Source: Corynebacterium sp.
GTDB taxonomy: Bacteria; Actinomycetota; Actinomycetes; Mycobacteriales; Mycobacteriaceae
Reading direction: 5' to 3'
Assembly: GCA_030527885.1 (NCBI GenBank)
Contig: JAUMZY010000015.1
Coordinates: 1-46,489, forward strand
Length of the DNA stretch: 46,489 nt
The notes beneath the pieces were generated by a model. The model was not told where the DNA came from, did no database searches, and worked only from the letters and a program-made list of their open reading frames with translations. The position numbers were made by a program, and so were the translations under genes. Shown here piece after piece: positions 17,234 to 26,043 of this stretch. Each line of letters starts with the position of its first letter. Within the stretch, counting starts at the first letter, position 1.

Positions 17234-18757
17234 ATGGCCAAAATCCATAACTCACAAACACTGAAGTATAAAAAGACCTTTGACGAACTCCGCACCCAGC
17301 TCGGGGAAGAACACCCCGACACCCGGGATATATGGCTCACCTACATAGACTCCCTTATACAAACCGGTGAGACTGAACACGCGCTCACCGAATTAGCCCT
17401 CCTCATCTCTGTCAGCGAGCGCATGCTCGGCGATAACCACGTCTTCGTGGCCGGATTGATAAGCAAATACGCCCATTACCTCATGCAGCTCGGGCACTAT
17501 CAGGATGCCCACACCAAATTTCAGCAGGCGGAACACCTCACCCACCACCACTACGGGACCACCAGTGAAGAATGGTTATACCTGCGCGGAAAATCCGCCG
17601 AATGCATCACTCACCTCGGCAAATACACCGAAGCCGGAAATATATTCCACGAATTATTAACCACCCGCCGCCGGCTCTACGGCGACACTCACCCCAGCAT
17701 CCTGGGAACCTGGATTAACTACATCGTCTGCCTGGAAAAACAGGGCCAATATGTCAAAGCCCTTGCTGAGGCCGAATTATTACTGCCGTTTTGCATCAGC
17801 ATCCTGGGGGAGCAACACAATTCCACCCTTTATGTGCGCAGCAAATACGCCGCAGTCCTGCGGGGCGTGGGCAAATCCGAACGCGCCCTCGCCGAAATCC
17901 ACCGCATTTTGATATCCCGCCGCGACGAGCTAGGCGCCGACCATATAGACACCCTCAACACCCGCGGGCACCACGCCTCCTGCCTCAGTGAACTAGGCCG
18001 CAACGATGAAGCCTACGCGGAGATGACCAGACTCCTCGCCGACTATCGGCGCATCTTCGGCAACGACCACCCGGAAACCCTCACCGTGTGGCACAACTAC
18101 ATAGCTAGCCTCGCCAACGCCGGCTACACTGCGGACGCCCTCACTGAGGCACGCACCCTGCTGGACACCCGGCGCCGCCTGCTCGGCCGGGAACATGAAG
18201 ACACCCGTCAAACCTGGCGCAATTACGCCATCATGCTTGCCGAGCTTGGCTGCTACTACGAAGCCACCGCAGAGTTCGAAGCGCTTGCTGATATTGAGGA
18301 GCGATACCGCGGTGCCTTTCACCCCAACACCATCGACGCCCGCAGCAGGTATGCGCACTGCCTCCTTGAGAGCGAACAAGTATTCGATGCTTACACGGAA
18401 TTTCGTCGCGCGCTCGAAGGTACCCGGCACATCTACGGCGAAAATGACGACCAAACCTTTTACATCCGTACTCGCTGCACCGACTGCCTCATGAGCCTCG
18501 GCGACCACGACACCGCCCTCCGCGACTGGGCGCACTTACTCCACGACTCCCGCCAAGTCCGTGGCGAGGATAACCCAGAAACCCTCAAACTCTGGAACGA
18601 CTACGCCTGGGCGCTCTTCACCGGCGACAAAGTCACCGAGGCGCACTTGGAATACGAATTCCTCCTGCCCGAATGCGTCCGCATCCTTGGCGCCGACGAC
18701 CCCCAAACCCGGGCGTATAAACAACTATCCCAACGAGTGGCGCAGTACCTCTGTTAA
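17234..18757 (+). CDS. TPR-repeat protein, second paralogue
   Basis: 507 residues and about 11 kinesin-light-chain-type TPRs. Repeats alternate between a Trp form (SILGTWINYIVCL, ETLTVWHNYIASL) and an Arg form (STLYVRSKYAAVL, NTIDARSRYAHCL) in an order also found in the fourth and fifth paralogues. The C-terminal repeat (LKLWNDYAWALFTGDKVTEA, then EYEFLLPECVRILGADDP) closely resembles that of the fifth paralogue. It has no targeting signal and is likely a cytosolic scaffold. There are 69 bases between the upstream stop and this start, which hold its own promoter, so it is separately transcribed. Confidence 0.82.
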   Translation: MAKIHNSQTLKYKKTFDELRTQLGEEHPDTRDIWLTYIDSLIQTGETEHALTELALLISVSERMLGDNHVFVAGLISKYAHYLMQLGHYQDAHTKFQQAEHLTHHHYGTTSEEWLYLRGKSAECITHLGKYTEAGNIFHELLTTRRRLYGDTHPSILGTWINYIVCLEKQGQYVKALAEAELLLPFCISILGEQHNSTLYVRSKYAAVLRGVGKSERALAEIHRILISRRDELGADHIDTLNTRGHHASCLSELGRNDEAYAEMTRLLADYRRIFGNDHPETLTVWHNYIASLANAGYTADALTEARTLLDTRRRLLGREHEDTRQTWRNYAIMLAELGCYYEATAEFEALADIEERYRGAFHPNTIDARSRYAHCLLESEQVFDAYTEFRRALEGTRHIYGENDDQTFYIRTRCTDCLMSLGDHDTALRDWAHLLHDSRQVRGEDNPETLKLWNDYAWALFTGDKVTEAHLEYEFLLPECVRILGADDPQTRAYKQLSQRVAQYLC

Positions 18758-19300
18758 CGGGGCTGCGGCGGCATGAAATGGGGATTTTCCCCGGTGTGTT
18801 TTCGCAGTTCATACCCCCGAATTTGCGGAACGAAACTTGCTACATGAGCGTTATCTGAGTGGGTTGCATGCTTGTCGACGCCCACAGTTCCCGGCGCAAT
18901 ATCGCGGATATCTCAAGTTTGCGCCGGGTTATCATTCTAGTTGTGGGCAATAATTTTAATCATTTCGATAGCCGTGAAACCATTGTGAGGTTATTTTGCG
19001 TAACCTTACACTTCGGCGGCTGAATATGGGGTGTTGGGGGTGAAGACTTTGCGCTTGCCGACGGCCATTGTGGGGTCGATTGGCGTATAATCTTAAGCAT
19101 GGTGATTGTTCCGAGCTGTCAAATATCCAGATTGCAAAAACCAATAACCATGCAAAAAATAAAAAAATAAAACCAAAAGTGCAGCTATATCAAATAGCAA
19201 GAATGACCATTGTTTAGGCCTTCAACCCGTGTAAAACTAAGAACCGTACTCATGTTGTACGCAGATACATGAGAAAACTACGGAAGAAGAAGGTTGACCA
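18758..19300. other. gene-free stretch with a long hairpin
   Basis: No open frame of note. CCCGGCGCAA (18890-18899) pairs with TTGCGCCGGG (18919-18928), and an inner TATC/GATA pair lies within the loop. GCTTGTCGAC lies at 18870-18879. The rest, especially 19130-19260, is AT-rich and probably contains the promoter of the lectin/CHAP gene. Confidence 0.5.
18890..18928. other. 10-bp-stem hairpin, terminator or regulatory RNA element
   Basis: A perfect 10-bp GC-rich stem with a 19-base loop that itself contains a short inverted repeat around GCG. There is no T-run on the plus strand. It may terminate the second TPR transcript, 133 bases downstream of its stop, or be a protein-binding site. Confidence 0.4.
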
Positions 19301-20853
19301 ATGAACCGAAACAAATTCGGCACTATGGTTGCAACAATCGTTTCGATTTCCCTCCTGGCAACATCAACACCCGTTACCAGCGCGGAAACGGCGGTGTTCC
19401 ACCAAATACGCAACGCCGAAGTAATCTAGGGAGCAGACAGCACACGGGGTGAGGCTGACGACACCGATCAGCCTGAGATTGGGCTCACCGCGGCACTCCC
19501 ATACGCCACCAACAACACATTCGACTTCAACGGAATGCGTTTCGGCATCACCGAAATAGTCACGACAGTACTCCTGCCCATCTTCGTGCTGATCGCTGGA
19601 CTGCTGCTGAAACGGGCCACAAGCAATACCACCAAGCCCGCTGCCAACGAATCGCCGGCGCCGACGCCTACGCAGGCGCCTGCTCCGGCGCCCGCGCCCG
19701 CCGCGCCAGCTTTCACCTATTTCAACTGTAACGTTCGGGCCGAAATGGTGCGCGGTTGTGAGCTCGCACAAAACAACTGGATCGTTTACGGTGAGCACCT
19801 CACCTTCGGCCTAGGTGCTGACGGCAGCATTCAGTACCGCGTCGGCTCCCGCGTCGTGTGGAGCGTGAGCGGCACTGGCCAAGGCAGAGTGCTCCGCTTC
19901 ACCGAAGACGGCCGTGTGGTCATCCTCGAAAACGGCACGGAAGTCTTCGCCCTCTTCCCAGAGCGCGGTCCCGTGGACAAGATTAACCTCGGATCCGAAG
20001 GCTATCTGTTTGCCTACAACAATGGTGCCCGAGTGTGGAACGATGCCTTCCGCATCGACATTTTGTTCCCCAACCAGTCGTTGCAGGCCAACCAGATGCT
20101 CATGTCACCCAATGGACAATTCACCACCGTGTACCAAAGTGACGGTAACCTGGTCACCTACCATGGCAACACACCCGTGTGGGAGACCGGCACCCTGGGC
20201 AAAACTGGTAGTGACATGCACGCCATCATGCAATCAGACGGTAACTTCGTCATCTACGTCAATGGTGCTCCCGTATGGGACACCGGCACCACCAACGCAG
20301 CTAGCGAAAACGCTGTTTTCTGGATTGGCCAAGACGGCGTCAACCACATGACCAAAGGTCACACCCGGTTCTGGAGCAGTGTCGAAGGTCGACTCATCAA
20401 CCTGCCGCCGGCACCTGCACTGGCTCCTGCACCTAACCCTGGTGGCAGCAGCAGCTTGTCCGCCAAGGTTGATGCCTTCGCAGCTAAGTACAACGGTCGT
20501 TGGATTGGAACTGGTCAATGTACTGAACTGTTCCAGGCTTATAACAAAGAGATCGTTGGGGCCCATATGAAGTCATGGGTGGTAATGGTGGTGCCAGGAA
20601 TCTTTGGGAACGTCCAACCAACGCCCGGCGGCAGTACTACCACTTCGTTGGCCCTAACGCTGCAGCTCAAAAAGGCGATGTAGCTGTATGGGGAAATAGC
20701 AAGTGGGGGCACGTTGCGATCGTTTTGGAAGATCGGGGTAATGCACTACTCCTGCTGAGCGAGAACAACCATGAGCCTTACAATGGTGGCAAAGCAGAAT
20801 ACTTCACCATGAGCAAAAATACTCTGCTTGGGTACCTCCGTCCTAAGATGTAG
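19301..20853 (+). pseudogene. secreted bulb-type lectin / CHAP peptidoglycan hydrolase, doubly interrupted
   Basis: ATG 19301 follows GGAAGAAGAAGG and begins a clear signal peptide (MVATIVSISLLATSTPVTSA). Codon 43 is TAG (19427-19429), after which the same frame stays open: a membrane-spanning helix (~86-104), an Ala/Pro stalk, and a B-lectin region with two perfect QxDxNxVxY mannose-binding motifs (QSDGNLVTY, QSDGNFVIY) plus degenerate ones. A second Pro stalk leads into a CHAP domain (GQCTELFQAYNKE with the catalytic Cys). Near 20566-20575 the frame shifts by one base, and the CHAP domain continues (GDVAVWG, GHVAIVLE, SENN) to 20853. Repaired, the protein would have about 517 residues. It is either an eroding cell-wall hydrolase or lectin-like bacteriocin, or the frameshift is a sequencing error. 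Translation from ATG 19535 would give a membrane-anchored lectin with half a CHAP domain. Confidence 0.75.
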
Positions 20854-20867
20854 GGGGTAACCCTGTG

Positions 20868-20897
20868 GGCTGTGGGATTTTTATCCCACAGCCTGCT
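20868..20897 (+). terminator. terminator after the lectin/CHAP gene
   Basis: GGCTGTGGGAT (20868-20878), loop TTTT, and ATCCCACAGCC (20883-20893) form a perfect 11-bp stem followed by TGCTTTT. Confidence 0.85.
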
Positions 20898-20916
20898 TTT
20901 ATGCATGACGTCGGGC

Positions 20917-20926
20917 GTCGAAAAGC
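20917..20926 (+). repeat. intergenic GTCGAAAAGC word
   Basis: Exact copy between the preceding terminator and the promoter of the third TPR gene. See the finding on the GTCGA(A/C)AAGC family. Confidence 0.6.
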
Positions 20927-20982
20927 TAGCGTGCTATACCCCAAAAAATTAGGTACCGCAATGTGCTGGAAAATAATAGTTG

Positions 20983-20988
20983 TACAGT
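20983..20988 (+). promoter_or_regulatory. -10 box, leaderless promoter of the third TPR gene
   Basis: TACAGT preceded by TTG, then 7 bases to ATG 20996. The AAGG inside the 7-base gap is too close to the ATG to be a usable ribosome site on a leadered transcript. Confidence 0.65.
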
Positions 20989-20995
20989 TTAAGGC

Positions 20996-22528
20996 ATGGC
21001 GGAAAACCACAACCTCAACACCCTGGCCCCCAGCACCCAAATCAAAGCTCAACTAGCAAAACTGCAACAATCTGGGGGAGACACCCCAGAAATGTACCAA
21101 GTCTGGGAAAACTACATCAATGCGCTGATTGTCGAAGACCAACCTAAGGAGGCGGCGGCCCAATTTGCGGAGCTCCTAGCCAGCCACGACGCGGCCTACG
21201 ACATTAAAAGTAGCGATGCGATACCAATTCGCAGAAGATACGCCCGCTTCCTCTGCCACATTGGCAACACTCGTGCCGCAACCACCCAATTTGCCACCCT
21301 GCAAGAAGCACTAACGCATCATCTTGGGCCTGAGGACCTCGAAACCCTTTATGCCCAAGAGCAAGTGGGGCAATGCCTCAACCAAATTGGTAACGTCTCT
21401 GCTGCCACGCAAGTCTTTGCCCGGGTGCGGACTTCCCGTCAGCGGGTCCAAGGGAAAGACCATCCCGATACCCTGACGAGCAGCGCGCATTACGCCGTAT
21501 CACTGGGCAAAATCGGCAGGCACACCGAGGCTCTCATGGAATGCGAAGCACTGCTGCCTAGAATGACCACGGTATGGGGTGCTGATGATGAGCGCACCAT
21601 CGTCATGCACGGCAAGCGCGCGCTCTCACTGCAAGCCCTGCAACGCTACGACGAAGCTATCGAAGAATACGAACAAACAATCGAATCTTATTATCGGGTC
21701 TTTGGCGCCGAAGCCCCCTCCACCTTCAAAATCCGCAACCAATACGCCATCTGCCTCAGCAACGCCGGCCACGATGCTGAAGCGGTTGCCCAAACAGCCG
21801 CTCTCCTAGACGACGCCCGCACTGTCTTTGGGCCTCACCACCCCAAGACCCTCCGCTACTGGAACAGCTACGCTGCCGGCCTCGCCAACCAGAAAAACCT
21901 TGACGAATCCCTCGCCGAATTCCAAGACCTCCTAGCCACCCGGCTGGAACTCTACGGCGAAACCCACCCAGAAACCCGACACACCATCCTGGGTTACACC
22001 AAAATCCTCGAAGAACTACAACGCTACGAAGAAGCCGCCCAGTTCTACCGCATCCTCGCCGAACACGAAGCCGAAGCCACCAGCGACCTAGCGCTCAACA
22101 CGCTCAAATTCCGCGCTGATTACGCCCGCAACCTCCTCAAATTCGGTGACATGCTGGAAGCCAGCGTGGAATTCGACAAAATCCGCCGTGGCGCCCGGGA
22201 AACCCTCGGCGAAACCGACAAATTCCACTGCTACGCTTGGTCCCAATACGCGGCCACCCTCATCTGCATGGAGAAATACCAAGCCGCCCTCCCCGAATTC
22301 GAAGGGCTCCTGCGCGTATCCCGCGACATCAACGGTGACGACAGCTTAGAAACCATCGAAGTGCGATACGACTACATGCGTACCCTCTTCGCCCTCGGAA
22401 AAACTGCTGAAGCCGAAGTGGAATACGGTGAGCTCCTGCAAGACTGCACGCGAATCTACGGCCCCAACCATTCCACCACGATGCATGTGCAAGAATTTGG
22501 TGCACAATTTCAACCGTGGGATAGGTAG
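20996..22528 (+). CDS. TPR-repeat protein, third paralogue
   Basis: 510 residues and about 11 TPRs of the same class (GPHHPKTLRYWNSYAAGL, GETHPETRHTILGYTKIL). The Trp/Arg order of the repeats is less well kept than in paralogues 2, 4 and 5, so this copy has diverged further. The last repeat (TLFALGKTAEAEVEYGELL) keeps the family's EAxxEYxxLL ending. No signal peptide or fused domain is present. It is separated from the lectin/CHAP gene by a strong terminator, so it has its own leaderless transcript. Codons are strongly C-ending (ACC, GCC, CTC). Confidence 0.82.
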   Translation: MAENHNLNTLAPSTQIKAQLAKLQQSGGDTPEMYQVWENYINALIVEDQPKEAAAQFAELLASHDAAYDIKSSDAIPIRRRYARFLCHIGNTRAATTQFATLQEALTHHLGPEDLETLYAQEQVGQCLNQIGNVSAATQVFARVRTSRQRVQGKDHPDTLTSSAHYAVSLGKIGRHTEALMECEALLPRMTTVWGADDERTIVMHGKRALSLQALQRYDEAIEEYEQTIESYYRVFGAEAPSTFKIRNQYAICLSNAGHDAEAVAQTAALLDDARTVFGPHHPKTLRYWNSYAAGLANQKNLDESLAEFQDLLATRLELYGETHPETRHTILGYTKILEELQRYEEAAQFYRILAEHEAEATSDLALNTLKFRADYARNLLKFGDMLEASVEFDKIRRGARETLGETDKFHCYAWSQYAATLICMEKYQAALPEFEGLLRVSRDINGDDSLETIEVRYDYMRTLFALGKTAEAEVEYGELLQDCTRIYGPNHSTTMHVQEFGAQFQPWDR

Positions 22529-22620
22529 AAGCTGGGTTTCGGGGGCGTGGTCGTGGAAAAGCGGCACGGCTGGGGGAGAGGTGGTCATACCACCCGATAA
22601 ACCCCAGCAGGCAAAATGTG

Positions 22621-22626
22621 TACAGT
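22621..22626 (+). promoter_or_regulatory. -10 box, leaderless promoter of the fourth TPR gene
   Basis: TACAGT preceded by TG, then 6 bases to ATG 22633. It decides the start, because the in-frame GTG at 22618 lies within the -10 region. Confidence 0.6.
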
Positions 22627-22632
22627 GAGAAT

Positions 22633-24177
22633 ATGGGACAGAATGCGGAAGAAATCACCCAGGAGCTCAGACAAAGATTCACCCACATTTGGCGGCTACA
22701 GGGCGCACAAGACCCCGAAACCCTCACAGCACTGACCTATTACGTGGCAGCACTCCTAGAAAATTACCGAGAACTCGAACCCACCGCGCTTGCCGCCGCC
22801 GCCAACCACATTGCCGAACTAGTTGCAGAATTACGCCTCAGCTATGGTGAATATCACCCAGCAACCTGCGTTGCCCGGGCAAAAATCGCCGAGATTCTCC
22901 AAACAATGGGGCAATTCGAAGAAGCCCGCACCCTCTTCCACAAATGCGCCACCGGGTTCGAACAAGAATACGGTAAGGAAAATACTTCGGCCATGAGCCT
23001 CCGCGGCCAAGCCGCCGATTGTTTAGCGCAACTCGGGCGGTTCGCCGAAGCATTGCCGGAATTTACCGAACTCCTTGACATGCAGCGTAGGGTTTTGGGC
23101 CCGCTGGATTCAGAGACATTACTGACGTGGACCAGCGTCATGATTTGCCTGGACGAAGTAGGCCGCACCGAACAAGCCTGCGCCGAATCGGAGCTGTTAC
23201 TGGCTGCCCGCATCCAAGTTTCCGGGGAGAAAGACCCCGATACGCTGCTGGTTCGTTACAAGTACGCGGGGCAGCTGCAAGAGTTGGGGCGTCCCGGTGA
23301 AGCCCTGATTGAATACAAGGCGGTGCTGGCTGGTAGGAAAGAAACCTTCGGGCCGTATCACCCTTTTACCTTTATCGTGTGGGATGCCTTGGGCACGTGT
23401 TTGGTTGATGTGGGGGATCTGGAGGCTGCGACGAATGAGCTGGAGCAGGCGTTGCTGGCGGCTAAAAAACTCCTAGGCTCCGGGCATTATCAAACACTTG
23501 TGCTATGGAATGATTGGGTGAGTTGCTTGCTGCGGCAGGAGAATTATGAGCGGGGTATCCCGGAGCTCAAGGCCCTATTGGACACACATAAGGCCATGAA
23601 TGGGCTGGATGATCCCCAAACGTTGGAAACCTGGTACGCCTATGCCTATTACCTCTTTGTCAATAAACAATTTTCGGCGGCGGGGGCGGAATTTCCCAAT
23701 GTGTTGAAACGCTACGAGCGGCTCTACGGGGAGTACGACCAAGAAACCACCATGGTGCGCATGATTTATGCCCAAACTCTGCGTGAATTAGGGGAGCTGG
23801 ATCAAAGCTGCGCTGAATATAAAAAGGTGATGACCGCCTACCAGCAACTGCCCGGTGCAGATCCCCTGGAGGTGTTGTATGCCCGCAATGAGTATGCGCG
23901 GTGCTTGCTGGAGGCGGACCGGGTGGCGGAGGTGCTGGCGGAATCGTCAGGGATTTTGGAGCAGACGCGCCAAGTGTGTGGGGAGGACGACGAGGAGACG
24001 TTTAAAGCGTGGAATAACTATGCGTATGCTCTCGTGCTGGCGGGGATGGTGTCTGAAGCACAGTTCGAATATGAGTGTTTGTTGACGGTGGCGGTGCGCA
24101 CCTTGGGGCGGGAACATGCTGTTGTGTTGGATGCACAGGATACGTTGGCTGACGTGAGCACCCAGCTAGGGCAGTAG
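22633..24177 (+). CDS. TPR-repeat protein, fourth paralogue
   Basis: 514 residues and about 11 TPRs. Repeat helices run in the order Arg, Arg, Trp, Arg, Trp, Trp, Trp, Arg, Arg, Trp (ATCVARAKIAEIL ... ETFKAWNNYAYAL), nearly the order of paralogues 2 and 5. The C-terminus keeps VSEAQFEYECLL. The start is placed at ATG 22633 by the -10 box. Codon use changes inside the gene, from C-ending codons in roughly the first 150 codons to G-ending codons (CTG, GCG, GAG, GTG) in the rest, so paralogue 3 and this gene's 5' part resemble each other in base composition while its 3' part resembles paralogue 5. Likely cytosolic, partner unknown. Confidence 0.82.
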   Translation: MGQNAEEITQELRQRFTHIWRLQGAQDPETLTALTYYVAALLENYRELEPTALAAAANHIAELVAELRLSYGEYHPATCVARAKIAEILQTMGQFEEARTLFHKCATGFEQEYGKENTSAMSLRGQAADCLAQLGRFAEALPEFTELLDMQRRVLGPLDSETLLTWTSVMICLDEVGRTEQACAESELLLAARIQVSGEKDPDTLLVRYKYAGQLQELGRPGEALIEYKAVLAGRKETFGPYHPFTFIVWDALGTCLVDVGDLEAATNELEQALLAAKKLLGSGHYQTLVLWNDWVSCLLRQENYERGIPELKALLDTHKAMNGLDDPQTLETWYAYAYYLFVNKQFSAAGAEFPNVLKRYERLYGEYDQETTMVRMIYAQTLRELGELDQSCAEYKKVMTAYQQLPGADPLEVLYARNEYARCLLEADRVAEVLAESSGILEQTRQVCGEDDEETFKAWNNYAYALVLAGMVSEAQFEYECLLTVAVRTLGREHAVVLDAQDTLADVSTQLGQ

Positions 24178-24288
24178 CAGATTACTTATTGCACTGGCCT
24201 GTTATTAGTTGGCTAGCGTTTGACCAGCGGGGATGTAGCGCACATAGGATTTTTTAACTTTAGGCAGCATAAAAAGCCTTCCGCATTG

Positions 24289-24294
24289 TACAGT
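24289..24294 (+). promoter_or_regulatory. -10 box, leaderless promoter of the fifth TPR gene
   Basis: TACAGT preceded by TTG, then 7 bases to ATG 24302. This is the same layout as the boxes at 17221 and 20983. Confidence 0.65.
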
Positions 24295-24301
24295 AAGGGC
24301 T

Positions 24302-25687
24302 ATGAGCACCGAAAACCTAAAGCAGCAACTCGAATATTTCCAACAAACCTTAGGGATGGAACACCCCCAGACATTAGCCGCATGGGATGACTATATTGAA
24401 AGCCTCATTGCTACTTATTGCTTAGATGAAGCAATTATGGAGTTAGAGCAACTTGTCGCTATATATGAGCAGACCAGGGGGCAATTCCACTTAGAAACCA
24501 GCGCCATGCGTAGCAAGTATGCATTCTTCTTGCAGCAGTCCCAAGATATGGAACAAGCGTATGAAGAATACGGCAAAGTGGTAGAAGGTTTTCGGCAGGC
24601 TAACGGGGATATGCACCCCGACACTATTTTTGTGCGGCAGCGGTTTGTTGACTGCAGTTTAGAGTTGGGGTTTTTTGATGAAAGCTTGCCGCTGCTGCAA
24701 GGGTTGTTGCATGATTGCCGGCAGGTGTTGGGGCCGACCGATATTGATACGCTGCATGTGTGGGCTAGTTATGTGAGTTGCTTGTCCGAGCTGGAATACG
24801 ATGAACAGGCATTATGCGAAGGTGAGGCCTTGTTGCCGGCTTGTTTGCAGGTGTTGGGGCCGCAGCACCCAGAGACCATTGATGTGCGCAGCAAGTACGC
24901 TTCGCTGTTGAAGAATTGTGGGTGCATGCCGGAGGCAACAGAGCAGTTCGCAGAGGTGCTGGCCGGGCGGAGAAGCATTTATGGGCCAGATCACCCGCGC
25001 ACGCTCAATGCGTGGGAGGATTATGCGGCATGTTTGGCCGAGGAGGGGCAGTTTGCCCAGGCGTTGCCGGAGCTCAGAGCGTTGCTTGATGCTTATCGAC
25101 GAGTGAGCGGGGCGGAATCGCCTGAAACCATCGACGCATGGAACACATACGCCATGTACTTGTTTGAGGCCAAAGAGTGGTGGGAGGCGCTGGCCCAATA
25201 TGAGTCTTTGACGCAGTTCCATGAGAATCACCAGGGTGAGTATGGGCGGGATACCAACATTGCCCGGGGGCGGTATGTGTTGTGCTTGCGGGCGGTGGAG
25301 CGGTTTTTTGATGCGTTCGCGGAGTCGGCGAAAGTGGTGGAGGGGTGCCGGAAGGTGTACGGCGATAAGCACTTTGTCACCCTGCACGCGCGGACGGAAT
25401 ATGCGCATTGTTTGTCGAATCTGAATCGCTATGAGGAAGCATTGGCGGCGTGGACTGCACTTTTGGAGGATAATCGGGAAATCAACGGGACGGAATCCGA
25501 GAAGACGTTGGTGGTGTGGAATAATTATGCGTGGACGCTGTTCCATTCCGGCCGGGTGTCGGAAGCCGAGGTCGAATATGAATTTCTTATCGAAGAGACA
25601 GTGCGAATCTTAGGGCCGGATCATCCATTTACGAGAAATTTTCAAGAAGTTGCGCAACGAGTGGCAACGCATCTGGACAATAAGTAG
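24302..25687 (+). CDS. TPR-repeat protein, fifth paralogue
   Basis: 461 residues and 10 TPRs, the shortest of the five. Repeat helices alternate Trp and Arg forms in the order W R R W R W W R R W (ETLAAWDDYIESL, ETSAMRSKYAFFL ... KTLVVWNNYAWTL). The final repeat, with SEAEVEYEFLIEETVRILGPDHP, is close to that of paralogue 2. Codons are G/T-ending (TTG, GTG, GCG, CGG), unlike paralogues 1-3. It has no targeting signal. It is the last gene of the cluster and is followed by a good terminator. Confidence 0.82.
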   Translation: MSTENLKQQLEYFQQTLGMEHPQTLAAWDDYIESLIATYCLDEAIMELEQLVAIYEQTRGQFHLETSAMRSKYAFFLQQSQDMEQAYEEYGKVVEGFRQANGDMHPDTIFVRQRFVDCSLELGFFDESLPLLQGLLHDCRQVLGPTDIDTLHVWASYVSCLSELEYDEQALCEGEALLPACLQVLGPQHPETIDVRSKYASLLKNCGCMPEATEQFAEVLAGRRSIYGPDHPRTLNAWEDYAACLAEEGQFAQALPELRALLDAYRRVSGAESPETIDAWNTYAMYLFEAKEWWEALAQYESLTQFHENHQGEYGRDTNIARGRYVLCLRAVERFFDAFAESAKVVEGCRKVYGDKHFVTLHARTEYAHCLSNLNRYEEALAAWTALLEDNREINGTESEKTLVVWNNYAWTLFHSGRVSEAEVEYEFLIEETVRILGPDHPFTRNFQEVAQRVATHLDNK

Positions 25688-25754
25688 GAGATTCGTGGTG
25701 GTGAGCGCGCCCATGGTTTCAGGGGTAAAATATTTATAATGTGTGAGAAGTATT

Positions 25755-25796
25755 AATTGGTCGCCGGGTTCCCAGGAATCGGCGGCCAATCTTTTT
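25755..25796 (+). terminator. terminator after the fifth TPR gene
   Basis: ATTGGTCGCCG (25755-25765) pairs with CGGCGGCCAAT (25780-25790, one G-T mismatch zone) and is followed by CTTTTT. Confidence 0.8.
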
Positions 25797-26043
25797 AAGC
25801 TTTAATTAAGTTTGTGGGGGCCGGGGGCGGTGTGGGGGCGTTAAGTCGCAGGTGAACGTTGTGATTTTGTAATGAGGCGAAAGTCATAGGGGTAATTCTG
25901 CACCAGCACTGCTGAGATTATTCTCTTATGTGTAGTATATGTGTTATTAAGGCCTAGGCGGTCCGATGATCGCAGTCAGATAACTCAATCTCTTAAATTT
26001 TTTGTGCGGAAACGCGGGAAAGCATTGCAAGAGGCGGAATAAA
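25797..26043. other. upstream region of the sialidase-like gene
   Basis: No gene is seen. It is AT-rich, with TATGTGTAGTATATG near 25928-25942 as a possible promoter, and GAGG at about 26030 as the ribosome site of the next gene. TTAAGGCCTAGGC (~25947) only weakly recalls a DtxR half-site. Confidence 0.4.

Noticed and set aside
19427-19429. Programmed readthrough of the TAG codon
   Set aside because: No readthrough signal or downstream structure is visible, and a second lesion in the same gene points to decay rather than recoding.
20575-20853. Separate 92-residue gene starting at ATG 20575
   Set aside because: The sequence is the second half of the CHAP domain whose first half ends in the other frame a few bases earlier. 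There is no ribosome site, so it was treated as the frameshifted end of the lectin/CHAP gene.
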